From contig NC_087064.1 in assembly GCF_963678635.1 (NCBI RefSeq), positions 59,344,338-59,408,337 of the forward strand: a stretch of 64,000 nt of DNA. The letters are read 5' to 3'. The notes beneath the pieces are model-generated. The model ran no database searches and was not told the origin of the DNA. It worked only from the letters and a program-made list of their open reading frames with translations. The position numbers were made by a program, and so were the translations under genes. How positions within the stretch are numbered: the stretch's first letter is position 1; every line of letters begins with the position of its first letter. Source of the stretch: Symsagittifera roscoffensis (Eukaryota > Xenacoelomorpha > Acoela > Convolutidae). Positions 1-10,505 of the stretch are shown one piece after another.

Positions 1-1965
1 TTATTTAAATTCAAGTTCTTGGTCGATAAGTTTGCAGGAGTCGAAGGGGGCTGTAGTCATTGTTGGGGGCGATGGATAAAATTGCGAGATAATATTAGTG
101 ATTCAGCTCAAGTTACACAAAGGGCCTGCTTAGTGTTAAGACATTACTTACTCCACTCAGTTACCTGGTATAACACTATCCCAAATTTTCACAGGTTATT
201 ATAACAATACACAAAACACAATTGATAATTAGATAAAAACACCCTTTAGGTGACAGCGATCTTTTTATTCAGTATTACATTACCGCTACATACCTATCAA
301 ATCACTGCCTTGTTTAAAATCAAACAAAATTTTATAAAAGAGCAGTGATGGTTTCAGTAACAGATAATTAAAATTTAGTCTTAAAGAAAAAGACTTCCCT
401 CAATTGGAACACCCCAAAAGAACGAAGCCCAGGAGACTGTCTTCTCAACTGATTGTGTCTTGTCTAATACACTCACCGAGTTCTTCTTTTAGTTGTCCTG
501 CGATTGCCCGAGCTGTCCTACTAAGTAGCTCAAGGCAACCTCTGATCGAAAATTTCTGAAGTCTATGGAAAAGCTCCCCCACACCCGGACAGTGCACGAG
601 AGTAGGGAACAACTTTTCTTCTCAAGTGAGTGTGTCTTGCCTAATACACTCACCGAGGCCTTCTTTTATATGTTCCCGGATTGCCCGAGCTTTCCTAATA
701 AGTAGCTCAAGGTAACCACACAACCAAATAACAATAAAAAAAAGTTTGTTCGGGTACTTCTGATAAACCCGAACTAGAATCCAAAGTTGATCGCAAATTT
801 CCGGGTCAACTGGGCACCTAAGGTCCCAATATGTACACTCCGTTAGTAGTTGACCTTCTATTCCGACCTTAAATGGATATCTTTAAGATGTTCAAACTGC
901 CCTAGGGGTTATCTCTAAAACTTCACTAAGGAGGGTTGTTAAGAGGCTTAAGTCACTCCGGAGGGTTACTTCGGAGGGTTTTTAAGACACTCACCTTACT
1001 CTGGAGGGTTACCTCGGAGGATACCTTAGTCACGTAAGTAACTTCGGAGGGTCCCCTTAATTTCACTAAGGAGGGTCGATAGGAGGCTTAATACGGTCCG
1101 GAGGGTTGCTTCGGAGGATTCCTTCAAAAAACTAAATTTTTCAAGTTTCTCTTAGAAAGGTCTCCAACTAGTCTCAGAAAGTGTCAAAACAAGCTAAATT
1201 CACTCCGGGAGGTTATTTTAACTTCTTCGGAGGGTTGCGTGGAAAATTTCTACCAAGGATGGTTGCTAAGGGGCTCAGCTGACTCCGGAGGATTACTTCG
1301 GAGGGTTCCCTAAAAATCAAAAAAACGGTCGATTTTACCTCTGTAAAGCCTCCAATTGCACCCTAAATGACTTAAAACTAGGTTAGCTGACGCGGTAAAT
1401 TTTCCCAGTAGCATAAAAAGGTGATCTTATAAAAAATTTTAGCCGCTCGGAGGGTTCCCGAAAATTTGGACCCTCCGAACCAACAAATTCATAAAACTTT
1501 TTTCCCTCAAGTTACTGAGCCCAAAACGATCGCGGCCTAAGAAAGTGATAAAAAAAACGTCGACTTATGCTACCAAAATTTTTCCGATCGGTTGGCTAGT
1601 CTTCGAGAAATTGCCAGAAACGCGTTCGTCAAATTTGCCTTTTCACCACCTATACAGGTTCTCAAAGACTTTTTCCGCAACTTTTATTGAAAATGACTTT
1701 AAAAAATAGAAACGAGCGTAGTAGCCCCGTACGAGACTGGAATATTGCAAAAAAGTGGATCAAAGATGGTTTAGAAATAAAAATTTGGCCAAAAAAATTT
1801 TCAAATTCGGACCCTCCGATTCCTTCCATTTCCTATCTCTACGTTGTTAGTTCTATCCACGGAGCTAATCGGAGGGTTACTCAAAAATCTTTCCAGCAAC
1901 TGAGCACGTTATGCTAGCACGCTCCTAACACAAAAAATTTTATCGCTTTTCCTCTAAAAATTCAA
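1..1965. repeat. Long repeat R1, copy a (left end outside window)
   Basis: The sequence from base 1 aligns collinearly with 3727 onward; both copies begin ttatttaaattcaag. Copy a is about 190 bp longer because a block around 437-628 is partly duplicated (two 'cactcaccgag' units against one in copy b). Between about 920 and 1330 the motif GGAGGGT or close variants recurs many times. The short open frame at 1687-1917 changes amino acids freely between the copies, so I do not call it a gene. The class is unknown: it could be the long terminal repeat of a non-autonomous element or a satellite-like unit. Confidence 0.75.
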
Positions 1966-2598
1966 AAACTCGATCCTCAAAACCTATTGACGAAATTCGG
2001 AAAATTACAAAAAGTTTGATCGAAAAAATTTGGTTTTCGCCAACCTCTATTAAGCCTTTTTCCGCGCAGTTTCTTTAATTAGGGGGATCGAACTACGTAG
2101 TAACTCACTGTACAGAAGCTTTTGCTGTTCGGAAAAGCTCGGATATCTGAAATTTTGGGGTTGACAGTTTGGTCGAAAATCAGTACTTTTCGACAGAATT
2201 GGGGTGTTTCTCGGGTCTAAATAGGAGATAAGTAATATAAAGCAGGATAATAATCAATTAGTAGTCGTTGATCAATAATACTATACCCTCGTTTGCACTA
2301 AAATTCCCGAATTAAGTCCCTAAACTCGGAAATTCACAATCGATGGAGGGTGCAATCGGACCGCGCCATTTGTGCCCCCCACCACTTAAGTTTTAAAGAA
2401 ATAGTACCCAAACGATACTAAAATTGTTTCAACGATACCCAACAGTCGTTATGAATGTTGTCCCTGATGCCTCTGTTGAGTCTGGAACACGTCGGTTAGC
2501 TTGCCACTCTACCCTCCGGTCACCGGCAAAATCAGCATTAACGTGCTTAAATATTCAAATAACACTCAAATAACATTCTGAAACAATAACAAATAGGA
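1966..2598. other. Unassigned non-coding stretch
   Basis: This AT-rich stretch follows the part of R1 shared by both copies and may be the remainder of R1, because copy b is cut off at about 5498. A TATA-like 'taatataaagc' lies near 2234. I see no gene. Confidence 0.4.
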
Positions 2599-2599
2599 C

Positions 2600-3660
2600 G
2601 GTCAGATCGCATCTCGTCCGGAAATAACATATAAACCGTCACTTTATGTTTTTGATCGTTTTTGGTCTTTTTTTTCGATTTTTTTACGGTTTTTTGCATT
2701 TTTTTTGTTTTCAAATAAATTTGTTTTGGTATTTTCTTGGTTATACACTGTTTTTATTCGGTTTTACGCATTCTCTTTAATGGTTTTTCGTCCCGGGTTT
2801 TATTTCTTTATCTTGGGGTGAAAGTTCGGGGAACACAAGTATTTTTTCTTCTTTATAAAGTTCAGCAGTCATGGCTTTGTTTCTCATAAGTGTAGAATCC
2901 CATATTGATGAAAACTTCACAATCAGGGGTCTTGATTTTTCTTTGTTGTATTTTCCACGTCGGTAGCAGTCTTTCACAGTTGAGTAATCCATGCCCAAAT
3001 TTTTCATTACGGTAATAACCGCATCTCGGTCAGCGAGAGCTCGGTTGTCTGGATACTTTTCAACACTTTCTGGAATGCCAACGACTTTAGCTTGATATCG
3101 GTAATCGTCAATAGAATTAGGAATAGGTGACATAACCTTGACTCCCGTAACCGGAACCGTCGTGACTGGAACTTCTTGAATTTTCGTAGCTTGAAGTTCA
3201 CGGAATATCTGTTCTACAGATGATTCTATTTTCAGAATAGCTGTTGCGTTCAGATCGTTCATACCAGTAGATAAAGAGGAGACAACTTCAGTAAGAGATG
3301 TTTCTTTGTTCAATACCACTTTTAACTGTGATAGGCACTCGCGGTGAAGGCATGATATACTTGATTTCGACACACCAGATAAAATCTTGGTTGTATCCTC
3401 TTCAGAGGCTCATACCAGTTCTGAGATAGTGGGGTAGTAATCTTTCCCAATCATGGTTCTTGAGGTACCACTGCGTGGTGCTTCGTTGGACATCTAGATC
3501 CATGAAGTCCAGATCCACGCCGACCCGTCAGACCAAGGTTACCAACGTATAGTCCAGTCAATTTGGTGTGGGAACCCGCTCAGGGCTACACTATACAAAG
3601 GTTCACTTGTAACTTACACTCAACTAAGCTTTTTACCCAGGCTTATTGGAAACCGGGCTT
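2600..3660 (-). mobile_element. ORF1-type non-LTR element, copy 1
   Basis: This is homologous, in the same orientation, to about 33876-34960 and 35504-36500. On the minus strand the order is a 5' UTR-like block (ending near 3494), an ORF1-type frame, then an A-rich lysine-codon-rich tail. No reverse transcriptase follows. All three copies have the same extent, so it may be a non-autonomous derivative of a LINE or a widely copied truncation. Confidence 0.6.
2777..3493 (-). pseudogene. LINE ORF1-like protein, one nonsense codon
   Basis: The frame runs from an ATG at 3493, aligned with the intact 238-aa copy at 34767, to a stop at 2777. It is interrupted by TGA at 3412-3410, where the intact copy has Trp28. 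The remaining 198 residues are open. The C-terminal half has the pattern of ORF1 proteins of CR1/Jockey-type LINEs: VVGIPE, then an aspartate-rich helix, NLGMDYSTV, CYRRGKY, RPLIVKFSS, and NKAMTAEL. Such domains bind RNA (RRM-like or similar); the fold here is inferred from pattern only. Divergence from copies 2 and 3 is a few percent. Confidence 0.6.
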
Positions 3661-3726
3661 GTCTTGTTTAAAATTATGAAGCGCGGTTTCCAGTTAACGA
3701 CTTTTTTTTAATATATATATGCCGTT

Positions 3727-5498
3727 TATTTAAATTCAAGTTCTTGGTCGATAAGTTTGCAGGAGTCGAAGGGGGCTGTAGTCATTGTTGGGGCGAAGGA
3801 TAAGATTGTAAGATAATATTAGTGACTCAGCTCAATTTACACAAAGGGCCTGCTTAGTATTAAGACATTACTAACTCCACTCAGTTACCTGGTATAACAA
3901 TATCCCAAATTTTCACAGGATATTATAACAACACACAAAACACAATTGATAACTAAATAAAAATAGGTGACAGCGATTTTTTTGTTCACTATCACTTTAC
4001 TGCTACAGACGTATCAAATCTTAGCCTCGTTTCAAATTAAACGAGCAGTGATGGTTTCAGTAACAGATAATTAAAATTTATTCTTAAAGAAAAAGACTTC
4101 CCTCGATTGGAACACCCCAAAAGAACGAAACCCAGGAGACTGTCTTCCCAAGTGATTGTGTCTTGTCTAATACACTCACCGAGGCCTTCTTTTGTATGTT
4201 CCCGGATTGCCCGAGCTTTCCTACTAAACAGCTCAAGGTAACCACACAACCAAATAACAATAAAACAAAACAAAAAAGTTTGTTCGGGTACTTCTGATAA
4301 ACCCGAACTAGAATCCAAAGTTGATCGCAAATTTCCGGGTCAACTGGGCACCTAAGGTCCCAATATGTACACTCCGTTAGTAGTTGACCTTCTGTTCCGA
4401 CCTTAAATGGATATCTTTAAGATGTTCAAACTGCCCTAGGGGTTATCTCTAAAACTTCACTAAGGAGGGTTGTTATGAGGCTTAAGTCACTCCGGAGGGT
4501 TACTTCGGAGGGTTTTTAAGACACTTACCTTACTCTGGAGGGTTACCTCGGAGGGTACCTTAGTCACGTAAGTAACTTCGGAGGGTCCCCTTAATTTCAC
4601 TAAGGAGGGTCAATAAGAGGCTTAATACGGTCCGGAGGGTTGCTTCGGAGGATTCCTTCAAAATTCTAAATTTTCCAAGTTTCTCTTAGAAGGGTCTCCA
4701 ACTAGTCTCAGAAAATGTCAAAACAAGCTAAATTCACTCCGGGAGGTTATTTTAACTTCATCGGAGGGTTGCGTGGAAAATTTCTACCAAGGAGGGTTGC
4801 TAAGGGGCTTAGCTGACTCCGGAAGATTACTTCGGAGGGTTCCCAAAAAAAAACGGTCGATTTTACCTCTGTAAAGCCTCCAATTGCACCGTAAATGACT
4901 TAAAACTAGATTAGCTGACGCGGTAAACTTTCCCAGAGGCATAAAAGGGTGATCTTATAAAAATTTTTAGCCGCTCGGAGGGTTCCCAAAAATTTGGACC
5001 CTCCGAACCAACAAATTCATAAAACTTTTTCTTCCTTCAAGTTACTGAACCAAAAACGGTCGCGGCCTAAGAAAGTGATAAAAAAAACGTCGACTTATGG
5101 TACCAAAATTTTTCCGATCCGTTGGCTAGTGTTCGAAAAATTGCCAGAAACGATTTCGTCAATTTTGCCTTAACACCACCTACACAGGTTCTCAAAGACT
5201 TTTTCCGCAATTTTTACTGAAAATGACTTTAAAAAATAGAAACGAGCGTAGTAGCCCCGTACGAGACTGGAATATTGCAAAAAATTGGATCAAAGATTGT
5301 TTAGAAATAAAAAATTGGCCAAAAAAATTTTCAAATTCGGACCCTCCGATTCCTTACTTTTCCTATCTCTACGTTGTTAGTTCTATCCACGGAGCTTTTC
5401 TGAGGGTTACTCAAAAATCTTTCCAGCAACTGAGGACGTTATGCTAGCACGCTCCTAACACAAAAAATTTTATCGCTTTTCCTCTAAAAATTCAAAAT
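3727..5498. repeat. Long repeat R1, copy b
   Basis: Direct-orientation copy of 1-1965 with scattered substitutions and one about 190-bp length difference. GGAGGGT-type motifs recur between about 4460 and 4990. It ends abruptly at about 5498, where repeat R2 begins, so R2 or a rearrangement truncated it. No gene seen. Confidence 0.75.
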
Positions 5499-5500
5499 TA

Positions 5501-5877
5501 GAGTAATGAAGTTTTGGTCTGAACCATTGGGACACCCCAGTTGTCCACCTTTCCACTGAGGATTCTCTCTAGTTCAGTTCGAACAATCGTGATCTTCTTT
5601 CGCAATAGTTTCTTTTCCTATTTCAGGATAAGACGGCTCTACTCGCGTTTTATTTTGTATCTGGAAATTGCGAATAGCAATTTCCCGCTACTTTTTTAGG
5701 TACTTTCCCGCGATTGTAAATCGGATGTTCTGATCTCACTTTTCTGATATTTTCAGTTGTCGCGAGAAAGTTGAGCATGACAGGCTCCATTCAAAATTTT
5801 GAAAAATTAAATTTCCTCCCAAAATTGCGTGTTTCGTGTTTCTCAAGGTCAAACTTCCAAATATGACCGACTGGCAC
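5501..5877. repeat. Repeat R2, copy a
   Basis: Starts agtaatgaagttttgg and ends gactggcaca. The same sequence recurs in the same orientation at about 33496-33875 with roughly 5-6 % substitutions by eye. The two copies bracket the 27.6-kb interval that contains the giant retroelement. Flanks differ at both ends. On the minus strand an open frame crosses the end of the unit (the region coding VPVGHIWKFDLEK), so the repeat may derive from coding DNA of an element I do not recognise. Confidence 0.7.
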
Positions 5878-6254
5878 ATAGTCCCCGGACTCGAGATCAA
5901 TGTCCTCATCGCGTGTTGCCGCCTTCCAGTGAGTCCCCAGAATACCGAGTGTTGCTCAAGATACAGTGACAGTGGTCCTTTACAGAAGTTTGCAGCAGAC
6001 TTAAGTTTATCTACATCCCAAAATTCACCACTATATAAAATTGTCACACTATCGCTGAACAGCAATCAAAGTTTTCATATACCTGCACCTTAAATATCCG
6101 CTTTTGAAGCTTATGATTAAAATTTCTTTTGTCCTATTCAGTCAGGAAACTGTCTTGCAGCATTTTGATTCATATAATAACTATAGCATATTGATAACAA
6201 TACTTTGTTTCGTTAAAAGTTCTTTTCCGTGACCTCGGATTTTGTCCGAGTTCA
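5878..6254. other. Non-coding stretch; possible 3' LTR of the giant element
   Basis: No supported gene. Its right edge ends ttcaca, and just inside lies a short hairpin (ctcgga / tccgag, about 6234-6250). On the minus strand this follows the polypurine tract directly, where a 3' LTR starting TGTG would be expected. I found no matching copy on the far side of the element, so the LTR reading is inference. Confidence 0.3.
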
Positions 6255-6260
6255 CACTCG

Positions 6261-6279
6261 AGCCCCCTCCTTTCCCTCT
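6261..6279 (-). promoter_or_regulatory. Polypurine tract candidate
   Basis: On the minus strand an 18-19 nt nearly pure purine run (reverse complement of ccccctcctttccctctc) immediately follows the last accessory ORF. In LTR retroelements such a tract primes plus-strand synthesis and abuts the 3' LTR. Position and composition fit; function is inferred. Confidence 0.4.
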
Positions 6280-7949
6280 CAAGACTCGAGAAACCCACAT
6301 TGATCTGTCTTAGTAGCGATCCGTCTTAGTAGCGCCTCTTCATCATCAGAACTGATCACAATTTCTTCCCATGCTCTCAATTGTTCATAAGATTGCATCC
6401 ACTCCCTCTGCTCTTGCAACCTCGCTGCCTGATTCGGTAAACCTTTCGTTTTCAATTCCCTGTTCAAGCAAAAGGAGTTGTGCAGGCTCAAGCTCACGTT
6501 CTTCGCCAAGTCTTCCTCCAGTATCGACTCTCTTGCCTTGGTATTGTCTTCAGACACCCTACTAACTCTCTTCCAACCTGTGGTGATCGCATTTTGACGG
6601 GTCAGCAGAGGTCTCGTGAAGAATTCCGGGCCTATCTCCGTCAGGAACTGCCAATTTTCCTTCTGATATTTCTTCATGTGATCCTTCGTCGCCATATACA
6701 ACCAAAATGTCAACGTCGCTCGAAACCACGGAAAGAACCTGATGCGACTCCAGACGTTCCTGACTTCCATTGGTATGGAGAATACCTTGCATACAGTCTC
6801 AAACAACTCTAGTCTCCTGTTGTAATCTATAGCGTGTATCGATTCTGCCGTAGGTGCCTTCGACTCCCTGTACTTCGTTACATTTTCTTCGATCCATCGT
6901 AATGCCAACATCGTGCTCACTACCAAGATGGTCACCTTCTGCTGGTGATCGGGCAATCCGATTGACCGAATTTCTTCTACATCCCACACTAAGCAAAGGT
7001 TTGTATGCTCTGGGTACCACACTGTCTGTGCCAAGCAGTGGCATGGGCACTCCCCATGTGTAATTTCTATGCTTCGGAGATTGCGTTCTCCCGAGGCTTC
7101 CAGCAGAGGCTCCAGTTCCATCATCTTCTCGTGCACCACATCATCTTCCTCCGGCATTGGGACATTACCCATCGGCTTCCAGATGGCACTCTGTTTTTCA
7201 AAATCGCTCCTATTTTCGTCTCCCAAGCTCAAAAGTTCTTCTCCCCAGATTTCACTCAAGTCATCTCTTTGTGCCTTCGGCACCGTTCCCAGGATCTTCC
7301 TCAACAGTCTATGTGAATGATGCGACATTCGAGCTAAACGTAAGCACTTGGGTACCAAGAAGACCTTATCCACTAGTATCCTTTGGCTGGATACCTCCAC
7401 CATTGCCATGTGCAATGGATCTTGGCTCCCACATACGTTGGCCATTACTGATCCCACCAAAGAATTTGCCTTTACCGGCAGGCCGTAAGCTTCGCTCACT
7501 GGTAATCTCATCTCCGCCTCTAGACCAATCTTCCACCCTCCGATATGCTTTAGGGTGGTTTGCAACGATCCTGGCCACGACTCCACGCTCAACGACGTCA
7601 CGAAATGGTGTTCAGACTCCAGCATCTCGAGTGATTGCAGACTACACATTCTAGAGAAGAACCCCAGCGCCGTTGCTATATTAACTGTGTTGTTCGTATA
7701 ACACTCAGCCATTATCTGCACCTCGCTCTTCTCTCTTTCTGTTATATCACCAAACCAAGTGACTAGGTCCTCTCCCTGAAAAGATTGTATTCTGACACAA
7801 GATCGTCCATCACAGGTGTGCCCTCCGCCTCCGCACGTCAAGTCAAGACAGCTACCAGGCTCCAACTTCTTTACCGATCCCAGCTTACTCGTTGTTCCAC
7901 CCGACTCTTTACTCTGTGGTAGGATCAATTTGTGTATCACGTCCAACAT
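6279..7949 (-). CDS. Accessory protein F (556 aa), unrecognised
   Basis: Uninterrupted 556-codon frame, the last before the polypurine tract. I do not recognise the family. Visible traits: a cysteine- and glycine-rich segment near residues 33-47 (LTCGGGGHTCDG), a Cys-His cluster near residue 300 (CPCHC), and an acidic serine-rich C-terminus (SSDDEEALL). There is no signal peptide and no convincing membrane helix, so it does not look like an ordinary retroviral envelope. It overlaps the end of the upstream ORF E by 41 nt in a different frame, which suggests coupled translation or an old frameshift inside one longer protein. The long open frame in an otherwise decayed element is notable. Confidence 0.6.
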   Translation of the reverse strand: MLDVIHKLILPQSKESGGTTSKLGSVKKLEPGSCLDLTCGGGGHTCDGRSCVRIQSFQGEDLVTWFGDITEREKSEVQIMAECYTNNTVNIATALGFFSRMCSLQSLEMLESEHHFVTSLSVESWPGSLQTTLKHIGGWKIGLEAEMRLPVSEAYGLPVKANSLVGSVMANVCGSQDPLHMAMVEVSSQRILVDKVFLVPKCLRLARMSHHSHRLLRKILGTVPKAQRDDLSEIWGEELLSLGDENRSDFEKQSAIWKPMGNVPMPEEDDVVHEKMMELEPLLEASGERNLRSIEITHGECPCHCLAQTVWYPEHTNLCLVWDVEEIRSIGLPDHQQKVTILVVSTMLALRWIEENVTKYRESKAPTAESIHAIDYNRRLELFETVCKVFSIPMEVRNVWSRIRFFPWFRATLTFWLYMATKDHMKKYQKENWQFLTEIGPEFFTRPLLTRQNAITTGWKRVSRVSEDNTKARESILEEDLAKNVSLSLHNSFCLNRELKTKGLPNQAARLQEQREWMQSYEQLRAWEEIVISSDDEEALLRRIATKTDQCGFLES

Positions 7950-8772
7950 TCCTAGATCCTAGTGTTAACCTTACTCGTTCCGTGATTTCTTCAATCAGGC
8001 TTGCATGGGGATGGGGACACCAGGAAGGCCTCAGCAATTTCAAAACCGTTCCCAAATTCGTAGTCATCATGCCATCTCCCATTCTCAATACCACCCTTTT
8101 GCTCGAGCGCGGCACGCTTATCACCTTTGGCATCGCCTCAAGTAGCAGGCCCAGGCTCGGTTTCTCCCTTTCCGTTGGATCGATTACAATTATCTTCTCC
8201 GTCCAAAATTTCAAGAGCTCCGTCACCTCATGATTCCCGTAAGCGCTCGCGGCTTCTGAATCTAAGAACAGATTATACGCTATCCCCATCACTCCAGACA
8301 CATATTGATACTCTCCTTTTTTATTGGGTCTCGCGTAACCCTCAGCCAAGGCTAAGTTGCGATGCACGTCATGCCCCTCTTCAAATTTCCTGTTGTGGAA
8401 TCTTCGTATCTCATCCAGTTTTCTATGAATCTCTAGGGGTTGTCTCGAGTCATCCTCCTTCTCAATTCCCGTACTCTGGTACACGTTCAGTATGACAGTG
8501 GAAACTCTTCTCTCCATGATTTTGCTCCCCATAGCCCTCTGATGACACGCTTGGACGGTGCTATTGTTCATTACAGACATTATCCACCTCAAGAAACAAG
8601 TGGAATCTTTTCTTCTCGCCAGACTCAGACCGGAGTTGTCCCTCGCGATGTGTTGTACCAGCATTTGATAGACCTCCAGGTTTTTATTGCCTAACTTCAA
8701 TTTGTCACATGAGGTCAAGACCTCCAACTCTATTCCCACTAAGCTCCATGCGTTGTCCCGCGGTTCTGACAA
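7909..8772 (-). CDS. Accessory protein E (287 aa), unrecognised
   Basis: 287-codon open frame with no family I can name. It is mostly helical in character with basic stretches (residues about 120-150) and no cysteine motif, signal peptide or membrane segment. Its N-terminal 177 residues are repeated at 9749-10282 because a 1.51-kb tandem duplication breaks at 8245, inside this gene; this copy keeps the full C-terminus. It overlaps ORF F by 41 nt at its 3' end and ORF 8705-8992 by 68 nt at its 5' end. Confidence 0.55.
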   Translation of the reverse strand: MSEPRDNAWSLVGIELEVLTSCDKLKLGNKNLEVYQMLVQHIARDNSGLSLARRKDSTCFLRWIMSVMNNSTVQACHQRAMGSKIMERRVSTVILNVYQSTGIEKEDDSRQPLEIHRKLDEIRRFHNRKFEEGHDVHRNLALAEGYARPNKKGEYQYVSGVMGIAYNLFLDSEAASAYGNHEVTELLKFWTEKIIVIDPTEREKPSLGLLLEAMPKVISVPRSSKRVVLRMGDGMMTTNLGTVLKLLRPSWCPHPHASLIEEITERVRLTLGSRNVGRDTQIDPTTE

Positions 8773-8992
8773 AGGGTTTCGCCATTAGAGGCAACGCTGA
8801 TGAAGGTGTTCTCATCGCTTCCTCAAAATAATCTCGCAACAGGCTCTGCCAAGTTCGCTTTAGCTGACTTCCCAACTCCAGTTTGTTGACTTCGGCTTTC
8901 TGTTGAGTAGCCCAATGGCGACGCTTGCGTAACACCCCTTGATCAAGCTTCTTCAGACAGTCCTCCAATTCCTTCATCGTCTCTAGGGCCAC
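8705..8992 (-). CDS. Accessory ORF D3 (95 aa), copy 1
   Basis: Charged, helix-prone 95-aa frame (starts MALETMKELEDCLKK) of unknown function. It is probably a segment of a longer protein split by frameshifts, since it abuts ORF 8996-9340 and overlaps ORF E. It is identical to 10215-10502 except for one residue (Thr against Ala) because of the tandem duplication. Confidence 0.4.
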   Translation of the reverse strand: MALETMKELEDCLKKLDQGVLRKRRHWATQQKAEVNKLELGSQLKRTWQSLLRDYFEEAMRTPSSALPLMAKPFVRTAGQRMELSGNRVGGLDLM

Positions 8993-8995
8993 CCA

Positions 8996-9611
8996 TCAAG
9001 GTCGAGCCGTATTTCTCGTCGCGTTCTTCTCAAGAGGGTCATTGGACACTTGTTTGCCCACAACCTGATGTTCGCTCGAGATCCTTTCTCTGCCCACATC
9101 CACTTCCCAGGTTTGTCCACTCGTCGAACCCTTTTTCAAACCTGCCTTCTGAGGTTTGAAGTCCTCCTCCGTTACCAGACTTGTCGAGACCTCTATTTCT
9201 TTCGCTATTTCGGTTAGCCTCCTTGGTCCGGAGCTACTCTTGTAGGCTGTCGTCTTCCACCGCGCCAAAATCATGGGGGCGGTCTCCCTCAAGTTCTTTT
9301 CCGAAACAGCATCCACCGACGGGCTGCTCAACTCCTCCATCTCTCGCTTCCTTTTCCGAGACTTCGTTGCTTGAGGGTGTCGTCACTACCATCACAGACT
9401 CGATCTCTCCTTCCCGGTCCGACCCTTCCAACTCGTGCCTCCACCCTGCTCGAGCCTTAAGGATATTAGTACTCTTAATCATATTACTAGTCTTAATCTT
9501 ATCCTCCCCTTCAATTTTATTTATTTTATCATCATTCCTTGTTTTCAGTGTAGAGCCTTTTTTACATTCATCATCTTTGGTCTTCCGTCGCGTCTCCTTC
9601 AACTTGACCAT
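8996..9611 (-). pseudogene. Accessory region D1/D2, two overlapping frames, copy 1
   Basis: Two frames overlap here: 9611-9234 (125 aa, lysine- and glutamate-rich, low complexity) and 9340-8996 (114 aa, starts MEELSSPSVDAV). The overlap of about 107 nt and lack of domains suggest a single ancestral acidic/basic linker protein broken by a frameshift. It is the copy of 10506-11121; the two differ by single bases (for example Asn against Lys near 9366/10876). Confidence 0.4.
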
Positions 9612-9748
9612 CTAGCTCAGTAACTACTCTCTTGCTTTCTCATCCAATCCGGTGGCCATCAACACTGGTTCTCCAAACTTGACCACCGTATTCCACAGTT
9701 CTTCCTTAAAGTCATCTAGCGTGGTCTCGTTCTTCATCTCCTGGAGAT

Positions 9749-10282
9749 TCAGAAGCTCGCGGCTTCTGAATCTAAGAACAGATTATACGCTATCCCCATC
9801 ACTCCAGACACATATTGATACTCTCCTTTTTTATTGGGTCTCGCGTAACCCTCAGCCAAGGCTAAGTTGCGATGCACGTCATGCCCCTCTTCAAATTTCC
9901 TGTTGTGGAATCTTCGTATCTCATCCAGTTTTCTATGAATCTCTAGGGGTTGTCTCGAGTCATCCTCCTTCTCAATTCCCGTACTCTGGTACACGTTCAG
10001 TATGACAGTGGAAACTCTTCTCTCCATGATTTTGCTCCCCATAGCCCTCTGATGACACGCTTGGACGGTGCTATTGTTCATTACAGACATTATCCACCTC
10101 AAGAAACAAGTGGAATCTTTTCTTCTCGCCAGACTCAGACCGGAGTTGTCCCTCGCGATGTGTTGTACCAGCATTTGATAGACCTCCAGGTTTTTATTGC
10201 CTAACTTCAATTTGTCACATGAGGTCAAGACCTCCAACTCTATTCCCACTAAGCTCCATGCGTTGTCCCGCGGTTCTGACAA
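9749..10282 (-). pseudogene. ORF E, truncated right-hand copy
   Basis: The first 176 codons are identical to ORF E (7909-8772). The frame then runs into the duplication junction and stops after one altered residue. It carries no independent information on function. Confidence 0.7.
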
Positions 10283-10502
10283 AGGGTTTCGCCATTAGAG
10301 GCAACGCTGATGAAGGTGTTCTCATCGCTTCCTCAAAATAATCTCGCAACAGGCTCTGCCAAGCTCGCTTTAGCTGACTTCCCAACTCCAGTTTGTTGAC
10401 TTCGGCTTTCTGTTGAGTAGCCCAATGGCGACGCTTGCGTAACACCCCTTGATCAAGCTTCTTCAGACAGTCCTCCAATTCCTTCATCGTCTCTAGGGCC
10501 AC
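10215..10502 (-). CDS. Accessory ORF D3 (95 aa), copy 2
   Basis: Duplicate of 8705-8992 with one amino-acid difference. This copy sits directly downstream of ORF C through D1/D2, so it keeps the presumed ancestral gene order C-D1-D2-D3-E. Function unknown. Confidence 0.4.
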   Translation of the reverse strand: MALETMKELEDCLKKLDQGVLRKRRHWATQQKAEVNKLELGSQLKRAWQSLLRDYFEEAMRTPSSALPLMAKPFVRTAGQRMELSGNRVGGLDLM

Positions 10503-10505
10503 CCA

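Noticed and set aside
1687-1917. 76-aa frame in R1, also at 5223-5447
   Set aside because: The two copies differ by many amino-acid-changing substitutions and no synonymous excess. It is a chance frame in a repeat.
6279-7949. ORF F as a retroviral-type envelope
   Set aside because: It is in the usual env position and Cys-rich near its start, but has no signal peptide, furin-like site or membrane anchor that I can see.
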